From contig NZ_CP036339.1 in the NCBI RefSeq assembly GCF_007746075.1, forward strand, positions 6,256,028-6,320,027: DNA of 64,000 nucleotides. The letters are read 5' to 3'. The translations under genes were made by a program, and so were the position numbers. Shown in pieces: positions 24,850 through 32,723 of this stretch (its first letter is position 1; each line of letters starts with the position of its first letter). The notes beneath the pieces were generated by a model. That model ran no database searches and was not told the origin of the DNA. It worked only from the letters and a program-made list of their open reading frames with translations. The DNA comes from Lacipirellula limnantheis. Lineage in GTDB: Bacteria > Planctomycetota > Planctomycetia > Pirellulales > Lacipirellulaceae.

Positions 24850-25887
24850 CTACTTCTTCTCCAACGCCGGCAGGTTATCAGGCCCGAACTGCGTTATCCA
24901 GTAGAAAGGCTTCTCCGCCTCATCGACCCGCAATTCGCCGGCCAATCGGCCTTGGCTGAGCACCCGATCGACGGCCCGTCGAATGTAGGTCTTGCCCCGC
25001 GGCAGGCTCACCTCAATCTTCGCCGGATCAATCGAACGGACCGCCAGCACGCGCTCGTCGAACAACAGCGGCGCCTCCATATGCGGGCCGAGCGCCGTGA
25101 GGGCTTCGTCGAGCGTAAAGCCGTTGATCTCAACGTTGGTAAAGCGATACATTGCCGGAACCAGTTCGCGGGCCGACTTCGCGGGACGCCAGCCAGCCGG
25201 CCACCCGCGTCGCTCGCGCGATGCTTTCACAACCCGCAGCGTGAGGGGTTGGCCGAGCTTCTGCTCCGGAATCATCGTCAACTCGGCGGGGCGAATCGCC
25301 ATCGCCAGGGCCGTGCCCGTCGTTAGCCCCTGCAGCTCGCGCGGGAAAGGCTTGGCGGATCGCAATGCGCGGCTCGCTTCGTCGTCGACTTCCAGCGGAA
25401 TCGTCAGCCCCTCCTTCAATGTGGCCACGATTGCCTCGGGTGCCACGCCCTTGGTGCTCATCGTCACCGGCGTGGAGAGGTCTTCGTAAACCTGTTCGAA
25501 TTGTTGCTTCGTCAGGCTGAAGATGCCGCGCTCGACCCCTTGATTCGCCGCGCGTTCCGGAAGCGATTCAAAGTAAGCTTTGAGCTTCGCCCGATCGCCG
25601 ACGCCGAACTTGCCGCCGGGGAGTTCGAGTTGATCGCGACGATTAAGGATGGCGACCAGTTTGAACCGCTGGTTTTCCCCTTCGCCGCTCGGCGTGACGG
25701 AAGGTTCGTCGCCGCCGTTCGCCCCGCGCAGTCGCACTCGCGCAAGGTCCATCTCTTTGAGCAGCTTCCCCCACTCCTGCATCGCCCCAAACGGCGACCC
25801 TGCTTCGGCGGCGACCTCGATGTCGATTGGCAGCGCTGCTTGGCTGATCGACGTCGCGAAGAGGAAGAAGATTGAACTGCCAAGCAC
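24850..25887 (-). CDS. Exported protein of unknown function
   Basis: About 345 residues from GTG 25887. This start is chosen because the signal peptide (LGSSIFFLFATSISQA) begins directly after it; the frame is open to 26028, but that part is a repeat. The mature protein begins LPIDIEVAAEAG. Two blocks of about 65 residues (FEQVYEDLSTPVTMSTKGVA and YRFTNVEINGFTLDEALTAL) look like small alpha/beta domains that recur in planctomycete exported proteins. No known catalytic motif is present. The start codon lies within the left arm of a nested palindromic element. Confidence 0.6.
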   Translation of the reverse strand: MLGSSIFFLFATSISQAALPIDIEVAAEAGSPFGAMQEWGKLLKEMDLARVRLRGANGGDEPSVTPSGEGENQRFKLVAILNRRDQLELPGGKFGVGDRAKLKAYFESLPERAANQGVERGIFSLTKQQFEQVYEDLSTPVTMSTKGVAPEAIVATLKEGLTIPLEVDDEASRALRSAKPFPRELQGLTTGTALAMAIRPAELTMIPEQKLGQPLTLRVVKASRERRGWPAGWRPAKSARELVPAMYRFTNVEINGFTLDEALTALGPHMEAPLLFDERVLAVRSIDPAKIEVSLPRGKTYIRRAVDRVLSQGRLAGELRVDEAEKPFYWITQFGPDNLPALEKK

Positions 25888-26075
25888 GCCAAGTGACGCC
25901 AAGGAAATGCACTGACGTTGGAAACCGCCGATGAACGCGAATAAACGCAGATGGGAATGATCTGCGCGTATCCGCGTCCATCCGCGGTTCCTCTCCCGTC
26001 CTCCGACACATTTTGGTGGTTCGATCATGTCGCTGTATCCCTTGGCGCTCTTTGGCGTCCCTGGCGGTTCAATTT
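25874..26075. repeat. Nested inverted-repeat element (family D)
   Basis: Outer arms (AACTGCCAAGCACGCCAAG at the left; CTTTGGCGTCCCTGGCGGTT at the right) enclose inner arms (AAACCGCCGATGAACGCG; CGCGTCCATCCGCGGTTCC). This is the same architecture as at 19579-19782. The left arm overlaps the start region of the 24850-25887 gene. Confidence 0.75.
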
Positions 26076-26257
26076 TTCTGCTGCATCGGAGAAATTATAG
26101 CATTCCGAAATATCGCACCGTTTCGCCGCCGCCGCCGGCCAGTTGCGATGCGCCGGATTTTGGCGACAATGCTCGTTCCCGACTCTTCCGGCGCCTACGT
26201 CTTCCAAACACGACGCCGTTCAAACTTGCTCTCACCGCTGAAGGAGCCTTGCGATCC

Positions 26258-27253
26258 ATGGCGCGACCCGTCACTCTCTTCACTGGCCAATGGGCCGATC
26301 TGCCGTTTGAAGAACTTGGCCGCATGACTCGCGAGTTCGGCTACGACGGCAACGAGCTCGCCTGCTGGGGCGATCACTTCGACGTGGCCAAGGCCAATTC
26401 CGACCCCGGTTACTGCGCCGCTAAACGCGAGCAGCTCGATCGCTACGGCCTGCAGTGCCACGCGATCAGCAATCATCTCGTCGGCCAGGCGGTCTGCGAC
26501 ATCGTCGACGAACGCCACAAGTCCATTCTGCCCGCCCATGTCTGGGGCGATGGCAAGCCCGATGGCGTCAACAAGCGCGCCGCCGAGGAAATGAAGGCGA
26601 CCGCCCGCGCCGCGCAGAAGTTCGGCATCGGCGTGGTCAACGGCTTCACCGGCTCCAGCATCTGGCACCTGCTCTATTCGTTCCCGCCGGTTCCCGAATC
26701 GATGATTGAAGCCGGCTTCCAACAATTCGCCGATCGCTGGAATCCGATCCTCGACGTTTTCGCCGAATGCGGCGTTCGCTTCGCGCTGGAGGTCCATCCC
26801 ACGGAGATTGCCTTCGACATCCACACCGCTCGTCGCGCCCTCGATGCGATCGGCAACCGCGAGGAGTTCGGCTTCAATTTCGATCCTAGCCATCTCATTT
26901 GGCAGGGAATCGACCCCGTTGAGTTCATTCGCGAGTTCCCCGACCGCATCTATCACGTCCACATCAAGGATGCGATCGTCACGCTCAACGGCCGCAGCGG
27001 CATCCTCGCGAGCCACCTCAACTTCGGCGACCCGCGCCGCGGCTGGGACTTCCGTTCGCCAGGGCGCGGCGGCGTGAACTTTGAAGAAATCGTCCGGGCA
27101 CTCAACTTCGCCAAGTACCAAGGACCACTGTCGGTCGAGTGGGAAGACAGCGGCATGGAGCGGACCCAAGGCGCCCGCGAAGCCTGCGAAATGCTCCGCA
27201 AGCTCGACTTCTCGCCCAGCAACGTCGCGTTCGACGCCGCGTTCGATCGGTAG
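26258..27253 (+). CDS. Sugar phosphate isomerase/epimerase-like TIM-barrel protein
   Basis: A 331-residue protein from ATG 26258, with AAGGAG 11 bases upstream. The xylose-isomerase-like TIM barrel is shown by metal-ligand stretches: [12 protein letters not shown] (Glu), [13 protein letters not shown] (Asp, His), YHVHIKDA (His, Asp) and [10 protein letters not shown] (Glu). No signal peptide is seen. Members isomerise or epimerise sugars, inositols or hydroxypyruvate; the substrate is unknown. The frame is open upstream into a repeat, which is not part of the gene. Confidence 0.85.
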   Translation: MARPVTLFTGQWADLPFEELGRMTREFGYDGNELACWGDHFDVAKANSDPGYCAAKREQLDRYGLQCHAISNHLVGQAVCDIVDERHKSILPAHVWGDGKPDGVNKRAAEEMKATARAAQKFGIGVVNGFTGSSIWHLLYSFPPVPESMIEAGFQQFADRWNPILDVFAECGVRFALEVHPTEIAFDIHTARRALDAIGNREEFGFNFDPSHLIWQGIDPVEFIREFPDRIYHVHIKDAIVTLNGRSGILASHLNFGDPRRGWDFRSPGRGGVNFEEIVRALNFAKYQGPLSVEWEDSGMERTQGAREACEMLRKLDFSPSNVAFDAAFDR

Positions 27254-27261
27254 TGGGAAAA

Positions 27262-27356
27262 TACGGAATGCTGAAGGATGAAGGCTGAGGGGGTCGGACG
27301 GATTCCCGAGATTCAGCCCGCATTTTCAGCATTCCGCATCCATCCTTCAGCATTTC
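27262..27356. repeat. Inverted repeat with GGAATGCTGAAGG / CCTTCAGCATT arms (family C)
   Basis: ACGGAATGCTGAAGGATGAAG on the left side is mirrored by TCCGCATCCATCCTTCAGCA on the right. It is related to 16412-16512 and is followed by a half family B copy at 27368-27390. Confidence 0.6.
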
Positions 27357-27405
27357 TTGGATTCACCGCCGGCCGGTCGTAGACCGGCGGCGGTGGGTCG
27401 CATGC

Positions 27406-27411
27406 TAAAAT
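27406..27411 (+). promoter_or_regulatory. -10 box TAAAAT, leaderless start
   Basis: TAAAAT ends six bases before GTG 27418, too close for a ribosome site. A leaderless transcript is implied. Confidence 0.5.
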
Positions 27412-27417
27412 GAAGAC

Positions 27418-28761
27418 GTGCCCGCCCCACGCTTCCGCCGCTGCTTGTTTTTCCTGATCGCTGCTTGCGTCGCGCTGGTCGCTGCGCCAGTTTCCGCCGC
27501 GGAATCGGGCCCAAAGCTCGGCTCGCTCCTCTTCGTTCCCAGCGACGTCTACAACAGCGCCGGCCCTGCAACGGAGCCAAGCCCGGCCGCCAAAGCTGCA
27601 GCGGCGGCGGCCTTCGAACAAGCCCGTACCGCCGTCGCCGCCGGTGAAGTCAGCCAGGCCTTGCAGCACGCCTGCCGCGCCGTGGCCCTCGATCCGAACC
27701 ACGACGACGCTCGCCGCCTGCTCGGCTACCAGCGCGTCGGCGATCAATGGGCCGGCAAGTACGCACAGCACATGCTCAAAGCCGGCCACCTTTGGAGCCG
27801 CGAGCATGGCTGGATCAAGGCCGACCACGCCGCCAAGTACGATCAGGGCCTCCGCCCTTGGGGCCAGAAGTGGATCACCGTCGCCGAGGATGCCGAGCGC
27901 CACGCCGATATCGAGCATGGCTGGACCGTGCGGACTGATCATTTCCAAGTGGTCACCAACGTCGACCGTGCCGCCGCCGCCGACCTCGCCATCCGCCTGG
28001 AAACGTATTATCAACTCTGGCGGCAACTCTTCGGCGAGCTCGCGCTCACGCCCGCCGAACTGCAAGCACGGCTCGATGGCAAAGAAACCGACGGCTTCCT
28101 CCGCCGGCCGATGAAAGTTGTTTACCACCGCAATCGCGACCAGTACAACGACGCGCTGATTCGCCGCCAACCGCAGATCGCGATGACCAACGGCATCTAC
28201 TTTGACCGCGAGCGCGAATCCCACTTCTTCGCGGGCGACGATCAAGACCCCGGCACGATCGCCCACGAGGCCGTGCACCAGTTTTTCTATGAGTCCGCTC
28301 CCAAACCGACGCGGAATCTCGCTGCCGCCGCGAATGCCTGGGCCGTCGAAGGCGCGGCCTGCTATTTCGAAACGCTCAAGGAGCAGCTGACCGACGTCGG
28401 CCTGGCCTACACCGTCGGCACGCCCGACGCGGGCCGGGTCCAGGCGGCCCGCCACCGCCGGATTGTCGACAACTTCTACGTACCGCTGGCGGAGCTCGAC
28501 GCGCTGGGCGTTACGGACCTCCAGCAGCGTGCCGATCTCGCCCCCCTCTACAGCCAATCCGCTGGATTGGCGTCGTTCTTCATCGATGGCCGCGAAGGCG
28601 AATATCGCCGCCCCTTCCGCGAACTGCTGCGGCTCATTTATGCTGGCAGAGACGAAGCAGGGTCGCTGCCAGAACTGGTTGGCCGGAGCGCCGGGGAACT
28701 CGACCGCGAGTACCAGCAGTTCATGGAAAGCCTCCCCGTCACCGCCGTCCTGGCGCCGTGA
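27418..28761 (+). CDS. Secreted DUF1570-type zinc metalloprotease
   Basis: A 447-residue protein that starts with GTG. The signal peptide (about 1-27, APVSAAES) is followed by a short TPR-like region (EVSQALQHACRAVALDPNHDDARRLLGY), then the DUF1570 domain with H283-E-A-V-H287 in TIAHEAVHQFFYES and the downstream acid in WAVEGAACYFETL. It is likely a periplasmic or outer-surface peptidase of unknown substrate. It is separate in sequence from the 5696 gene despite the shared class. Confidence 0.8.
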   Translation: MPAPRFRRCLFFLIAACVALVAAPVSAAESGPKLGSLLFVPSDVYNSAGPATEPSPAAKAAAAAAFEQARTAVAAGEVSQALQHACRAVALDPNHDDARRLLGYQRVGDQWAGKYAQHMLKAGHLWSREHGWIKADHAAKYDQGLRPWGQKWITVAEDAERHADIEHGWTVRTDHFQVVTNVDRAAAADLAIRLETYYQLWRQLFGELALTPAELQARLDGKETDGFLRRPMKVVYHRNRDQYNDALIRRQPQIAMTNGIYFDRERESHFFAGDDQDPGTIAHEAVHQFFYESAPKPTRNLAAAANAWAVEGAACYFETLKEQLTDVGLAYTVGTPDAGRVQAARHRRIVDNFYVPLAELDALGVTDLQQRADLAPLYSQSAGLASFFIDGREGEYRRPFRELLRLIYAGRDEAGSLPELVGRSAGELDREYQQFMESLPVTAVLAP

Positions 28762-28903
28762 GCAAGGGAAAGTGGCGCCGCTGGCAGGATGCCAGTGCTG
28801 ACGTGGGGACACGCTTCGACACCTCCCACAGGCAACACCGCCAGCGCCCAGCCTTTCCTGAACCCCAACACCCCGAACCTCAAATGCCCCAGGAACCTCC
28901 CCC

Positions 28904-29035
28904 ATGATGCCGCTGTTAGCCCATGTCACCGAGTCCGAATATCCCCTGGGCCTGGCCCTGTTCCTCGGCGGTCTGGGGGCGGGAATCGGCATTGGCGTCG
29001 GGCTCGGGGTCATGAAATACCTCCGCTCCCGCTAG
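28904..29035 (+). CDS. Small glycine-rich membrane protein (43 residues)
   Basis: ATGATG opens a 43-codon frame ending TAG 29033-29035. It encodes a short polar N-terminus (MMPLLAHVTESEYPLG), one transmembrane helix with GxxxG-type spacing (LFLGGLGAGIGIGVGLGV), then MKYLRSR, so the C-terminus is positively charged. This fits a single-pass membrane microprotein. Many planctomycete genomes seem to have similar short proteins. No ribosome site is clear (AGGAACC lies about 14 bases upstream). Its function is unknown. Confidence 0.5.
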   Translation: MMPLLAHVTESEYPLGLALFLGGLGAGIGIGVGLGVMKYLRSR

Positions 29036-29170
29036 GGAGAATTTCCCGAACCCGACCTCCGCAACCCTCCCAGCCCCGGGCTGAAAGTGCCGTACCAGAC
29101 GCAGCAGCGGCCCGCTCGCAGCGTTGACCATCCCCCGCCTCACCGAGTACCATCGAACGCTTCCGCTTGC

Positions 29171-29244
29171 GGTGGCTATAGCTCAATTGGCAGAGCGCCA
29201 GATTGTGATTCTGGAGGTCACGGGTTCGATCCCCGTTAGCCACC
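29171..29244 (+). tRNA. tRNA-His (GUG)
   Basis: The acceptor stem GTGGCTA (29172-29178) pairs with TAGCCAC (29237-29243). An extra G at 29171 faces the C discriminator at 29244, the tRNA-His identity pair. The anticodon GTG is at 29205-29207, and the T arm is CGGGTTCGATCCCCG. The CCA end is not encoded. Confidence 0.97.
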
Positions 29245-29249
29245 CCTCG

Positions 29250-29295
29250 AAGCCCGTCGGCCGACAACGCTTGTCGGCCCGCGGGCTTTTTCTTT
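29250..29295 (+). terminator. Rho-independent terminator of tRNA-His
   Basis: GCCGACAA-CGC-TTGTCGGC forms the upper stem, extended by AAGCCCG / CGGGCTT, and is followed by a run of T. Confidence 0.9.
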
Positions 29296-29423
29296 ACCCG
29301 CGGAGGGAGGATCCCTCGGCGGGAGGCGTCCCTCGTTCTGCCATCCGCCCCCCTTCGGGTATACTCACACTGGCCTTTGCCGCCGCTTTTTCTGAGTCTT
29401 GTCTCCAACTGAAGGGCCCGACC

Positions 29424-30686
29424 ATGCCTGCCCGGTTGTTGCGCGGAATTCTCTGCAGTGCACTCATTGCGTCTGCCGCCACCGTCCATGCCGCTGACGC
29501 TTCCAAGGAAGCGGCCATCAAGGGAACTGCTTCCCCTACGACCCCCGCGGCAGAGACGGCCCCCAGCTCCACCGACCCCGGCGGTTCCGGCCATCGCACC
29601 GTTATTGCCAACGGCGACGTCAACATCCCCGTCGTCGTCGTCCGCGGCACGCCCTACCAAATGGGCTGGCACCTTGGCCGGCTGTGCGCGCCGGAGATGA
29701 AGCACTTCGTCCCCGCCGCCGTGGCAGGCTTCAAACAAGAGCTGCAAGTCGACGACGAAACGCTCGACCGCACCTGGGCCACCACCGCCGGCTACACCGA
29801 TCCTCGCGTCCAGCAGCAACTCGTCGGCGCGGCCGAGGGGAGCGGGCTGCCGATGCGACTGCTGCAACACGTCCATTGCCTGCCGCTGCTGATGCCTTAC
29901 TCCTGCAGTTGCATCTCCGCCTGGGGCGACGCCACCGAAGACGGACACCTCTATCAAACCCGCAACCTCGATTGGGCCCTCGAAGCCGGCGCCCATGAGT
30001 TCCCCGTCCTGATCGTCTATCTGCCGACCGAGGGCGAAGCCCACGTCACGCCGTCGTTCACTGGCTTCTTCGGCGCCCACTGCGGCATGAACGCTTCCGG
30101 CGTGGTCCTCTCCGAAATCGGCGACGCCCCCGCGAAGGAAATGCCGTACAACCTCCACGCCCCCCACTTCACCGCGTGGTTCCGCACGCTTCTCTACGAC
30201 GCCAATTCGCTCAACGAAGCACTCACCCTCTTCCGCCAGACGCCGCAGACGAAGCGCTACCACTTCGTCTTCGGCGACGGCCTCCACGACAAGCGGGCCG
30301 TGAAGATTCGGGTCGCCGCGCCGCTTGGCGAGGAGCCTCAGATCGACATGTGGTCCGACGCGGCGGCCGACGACGAACTCGCTCCCCACACGCTCAGCGA
30401 CCTCGTCTACCACGACGAAGGCCGCGGCGCGTTCCCGACGCTCGAAGCCGAGCGCGGCACGATCAACGGCCCAAGCCTCGTGGCGCTGGCGAACCAGATT
30501 CCCATCAAGGGGGGCAACGTGATGAACGTCGTCTTCGACGCCACCGCGATGCGCCTCTGGGTGAGCTACGCCGGCGGCGACAAAGAAGCCTACCAGCGTC
30601 CCTACCTCATGCTCGACCTGACGAAGCTCGACGCCGACGCCGACGGCCGTCCCGACTGGCCCTCGCCGCGCGTCGCGGCCAAGTGA
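29424..30686 (+). CDS. Exported C45-type Ntn-hydrolase (acyltransferase/peptidase-like)
   Basis: A 420-residue protein with a signal peptide (about 1-23, ATVHAADA). The domain starts VVVVRGTPYQMGWHLGRLCA and holds the family core MPYSCSCISAWGDATEDGHLYQTRNLDW, whose Cys would be the N-terminal nucleophile after self-cleavage, as in acyl-CoA:6-aminopenicillanate acyltransferase relatives. Substrates of exported members are unknown. A possible -10 TATACT lies at 29360-29365. The frame is open upstream through the tRNA gene, but that part is not coding. Confidence 0.8.
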   Translation: MPARLLRGILCSALIASAATVHAADASKEAAIKGTASPTTPAAETAPSSTDPGGSGHRTVIANGDVNIPVVVVRGTPYQMGWHLGRLCAPEMKHFVPAAVAGFKQELQVDDETLDRTWATTAGYTDPRVQQQLVGAAEGSGLPMRLLQHVHCLPLLMPYSCSCISAWGDATEDGHLYQTRNLDWALEAGAHEFPVLIVYLPTEGEAHVTPSFTGFFGAHCGMNASGVVLSEIGDAPAKEMPYNLHAPHFTAWFRTLLYDANSLNEALTLFRQTPQTKRYHFVFGDGLHDKRAVKIRVAAPLGEEPQIDMWSDAAADDELAPHTLSDLVYHDEGRGAFPTLEAERGTINGPSLVALANQIPIKGGNVMNVVFDATAMRLWVSYAGGDKEAYQRPYLMLDLTKLDADADGRPDWPSPRVAAK

Positions 30687-30763
30687 GCGACAGCGCCCGC
30701 ACTGCAGCCTCGCGCGCCAACGGGAGCAATCAGGACTCGTGGCTCGGCGGACGTTCGCGTTTG

Positions 30764-30970
30764 AATTGTCCGCGTGCAAAACGGCCGTCGTCGTGACAAA
30801 ACGTCTGTCGGCAACAGGCTTCGGCGTCGCCAGAGCGGCGTTTTTGGCTCGAAAAGCGCCGCTGGCGACGTCGCGGCGAATTGTCCGCGCCCAGTGGACA
30901 AAACTTGGAGCGAGGGCGCAAATCGCCGGCGTCTGGCGGATGGGTTTGGGCACCGGGCGCGGACAAAACG
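30764..30970. repeat. Structured intergenic island with TTGTCCGCG / GGACAAAAC words
   Basis: A strong hairpin, CGTCGCCAGAGCGGCG (30825-30840) against CGCCGCTGGCGACG (to 30870), has a 2-nt bulge. Around it, TTGTCCGCG occurs at about 30768 and 30880, and its mirror GCGGACAAAAC or GGACAAAAC at about 30897 and 30960. TTGTCCGCGCCC and GGGCGCGGACAA form a 12-bp inverted pair. The gap 30687-31093 has no gene. Confidence 0.6.
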
Positions 30971-31093
30971 TTGGCGTCCGACGGACGCGCGACGGAGGCG
31001 CGGAATGGCCTTCTCCCGTGGGATCGGCAGCGTTCGAGCAGACGCGGCAGTCAGTGAACATGCGACCACCGTAGCAGCTCTGGTGGCCAATTT

Positions 31094-31282
31094 CTAGCGG
31101 GAAGTTTTGGCCACGCCCCCGGCTGCCGTCAGGACTATCACCGCCGCTTCCCCTTTGGCTTGATCTCGGCAACCAACGACGGCGTGATTGCCGCGACCAG
31201 CCAGTTGCTTGGCGATTTCCCAGCCGATGCCGCGGTTGCCGCCGGTGACGAGAACGACTGGCAGTGGTGCGCCAGGTGTCAT
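31094..31282 (-). pseudogene. Truncated short-chain dehydrogenase (N-terminal fragment)
   Basis: This encodes PVVLVTGGNRGIGWEIAKQLAGRG, the Rossmann TGxxxGIG nucleotide-binding motif of short-chain dehydrogenases, then NHAVVGCRDQAKGEAA, and stops after about 62 residues. The YxxxK active site and the rest of the 250-residue domain are missing. It borders the structured island on one side and the accessory region on the other, and is probably non-functional. Confidence 0.75.
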
Positions 31283-31435
31283 GCTCGATGCTACGAGTGG
31301 GTCTGTCTGTGGGTCGGATGTCGTTGAGGCCGCGGCACGAATCGTGGGGCTCCTCGGGGCACTAGACGTGCCGAAAAAGGTGGGACCTGACGTGTGGCTC
31401 AGTGTGCAGCCCGTGGGTGGGGGAAATATCGGGGG

Positions 31436-31636
31436 CTACTCAATTGCCGCGATCAGCACACGTATCATTGGCACGCCGATTCCCAGGCCGATAAGAATGC
31501 CGCAAAACCACTCTACGTCAGTGGTTTTGCGATGCCTCCTCTCGGGATACCTGACCCATCGATACAAGTCGAGTAGCCCGGCAATCACAAAGAGTCCGGT
31601 AGCCGCCGCGAGGATGTATCCATCAAGGGAAGACAT
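31436..31636 (-). CDS. Small two-helix membrane protein
   Basis: A 66-residue protein with helices at about 7-23 (YILAAATGLFVIAGLLDLY) and 46-64 (GILIGLGIGVPMIRVLIAAI), joined by a basic loop RYPERRHRK. TATAAT (complement of 31643-31648) ends six bases before the ATG, so the transcript is probably leaderless. Function unknown. Confidence 0.55.
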   Translation of the reverse strand: MSSLDGYILAAATGLFVIAGLLDLYRWVRYPERRHRKTTDVEWFCGILIGLGIGVPMIRVLIAAIE

Positions 31637-31642
31637 GCTCTC

Positions 31643-31648
31643 ATTATA
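31643..31648 (-). promoter_or_regulatory. -10 box TATAAT, leaderless start
   Basis: A perfect TATAAT on the minus strand, six bases before the ATG of the 31436-31636 gene. Confidence 0.6.
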
Positions 31649-31685
31649 GCTGCCGTCTCGGCGCTCACATTCCCGAACTGGCGGT

Positions 31686-31691
31686 TAAAAT
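31686..31691 (+). promoter_or_regulatory. -10 box TAAAAT, leaderless start
   Basis: In GGCGGTTAAAATGCGCGAC; seven bases before ATG 31699. Nearly the same string stands at 36220-36240. Confidence 0.55.
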
Positions 31692-31698
31692 GCGCGAC

Positions 31699-31740
31699 AT
31701 GGGGCTCGGTGAAGCTCCTGCACTGGGAGGCGTGGCGTGA
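31699..31740 (+). CDS. Possible 13-residue leader peptide coupled to the next gene
   Basis: ATG 31699 directly after the -10 box opens a 13-codon frame (MGLGEAPALGGVA). Its TGA overlaps the GTG start of the 31737 gene as GTGA. No ribosome site serves the downstream GTG, so coupling through this leader is plausible. It is too short to be judged by composition. Confidence 0.35.
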   Translation: MGLGEAPALGGVA

Positions 31741-32099
31741 GCTTTAGACGCAAAGGAAAGGCGTTACATGAAAAAACCCGTGAATGGAGCGAGTGGCTTG
31801 CGAGCGTCGACCAACTAGTAAGTGCGGCCGAAATCCCCTCCTCAGTCTTGGATACCGAGGAGGCTTGGTTGTACTACATCGATCGGACGTACAGTCAAGC
31901 GGGCTACCTCGGCAAAGCCCCGTGGTTCACTGTCGATCTGCTTTCGCACGACCAAGCGGAGGCGGTCTGGTCTTTAATCGGCCGTTGGCTCAAGGACCGA
32001 TGGCCAGATGCTCCTGAATACATGACGCGGCAGCTGCGCGCAACGCACGATCCGAATGCAAACAGAACCCCTGACCCCGGCCGGGAGGCTGGGGGCTAG
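31737..32099 (+). CDS. Hypothetical protein
   Basis: A 120-residue soluble, charged protein (start MSFRRKGKALHEKTREWSEWLA) with a Trp-rich centre (EEAWLYYIDRTYSQAGYLGKAPWFTVDLL). I do not recognise the family. GTG 31737 is chosen by the overlap with the leader peptide stop. The final residues TPDPGREAGG are encoded by a short sequence (about 32070-32101) that recurs after another gene at 36408-36438. Confidence 0.5.
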   Translation: MSFRRKGKALHEKTREWSEWLASVDQLVSAAEIPSSVLDTEEAWLYYIDRTYSQAGYLGKAPWFTVDLLSHDQAEAVWSLIGRWLKDRWPDAPEYMTRQLRATHDPNANRTPDPGREAGG

Positions 32100-32186
32100 G
32101 GCTGCTTCTTTTTCTCTCTACACACATTGCTCTCAACCTCTGTCAGCCGGTGGTGCGGGATTAGGTGTGGCGGGCGGATTCGGGGT

Positions 32187-32192
32187 TAAAAT
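32187..32192 (+). promoter_or_regulatory. -10 box TAAAAT, leaderless start
   Basis: Six bases before ATG 32199. Confidence 0.5.
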
Positions 32193-32198
32193 AGAGGA

Positions 32199-32393
32199 AT
32201 GAGCCTTTTCCGTTTCTGCATGGTAGTATTCGGCCTTGGCCTCACAGTTGGCATGCTAATGCCGGGAACCGGCGTTGACAGTTGGTGTGTGGGCGTTAGA
32301 GATCGCCTTACTGAGCCGCTCGTAGTCCTGGTCGTCGGCTTGGGGCTGTGCATCTTTGCAGCCGCCTGTGTGCCGCTGAAACGCCGTCCGTAG
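32199..32393 (+). CDS. Small two-helix membrane protein
   Basis: A 64-residue protein with helices FRFCMVVFGLGLTVGMLM and LVVLVVGLGLCIFAAACV, separated by a short polar loop (VDSWCVGVRDRLTEP), and ending in KRRP. It has a leaderless-type -10 box at 32187. Only 44 bases separate it from the next small membrane gene. Function unknown. Confidence 0.5.
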   Translation: MSLFRFCMVVFGLGLTVGMLMPGTGVDSWCVGVRDRLTEPLVVLVVGLGLCIFAAACVPLKRRP

Positions 32394-32425
32394 TACACGG
32401 CCGATTGCTTTCCCGCGCCGGCAGT

Positions 32426-32431
32426 TAAAAT
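32426..32431 (+). promoter_or_regulatory. -10 box TAAAAT, leaderless start
   Basis: In GGCAGTTAAAATGCGGCG; six bases before ATG 32438. Confidence 0.55.
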
Positions 32432-32437
32432 GCGGCG

Positions 32438-32608
32438 ATGAAATCACTAAGTGCGTCCATCGTCGTTCTCTCAGCAGCTGTGGTCTTCCACGGTGCCGCC
32501 GTCAGCGAGATCGGCGACGGGAGGGCGGTCCTCTTTATGGTCGGATTTGCCATCGCCTTTGTCGGGCTTGCTGGCTGGTGGGCAGCGATGAAGCAGCCTC
32601 CCTCGTAG
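32438..32608 (+). CDS. 56-residue membrane protein, copy A of a paralogous pair
   Basis: This encodes MKSLSASIVVLSAAVVFHG, a polar centre AAVSEIGDGRAV, then LFMVGFAIAFVGLAGWWAAM and KQPPS. Two transmembrane helices are predicted by eye. A paralogue of identical length lies at 36241-36411 (same MKSLS-SIVVLS start, FHG, AVSE-GD-R and GW-AAM positions). The conserved protein pattern, with many silent differences, argues that both are real genes under selection. It has its own -10 box. Confidence 0.65.
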   Translation: MKSLSASIVVLSAAVVFHGAAVSEIGDGRAVLFMVGFAIAFVGLAGWWAAMKQPPS

Positions 32609-32723
32609 CCTGATCCCGCCCGCGAGCCCGACGCCTAACCCTCTCGCGGCCGCCAGCGACTCCGCCGCCCCTTCCGCTGCTTTAGCGTGTGATGAATGCG
32701 CATAGGACGCCGATCCTGGCATT

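Noticed and set aside
29010-31172. 720-residue minus-strand frame
   Set aside because: It is antisense to tRNA-His and the C45-type gene; Arg/Gly/Val-rich composition without any domain.
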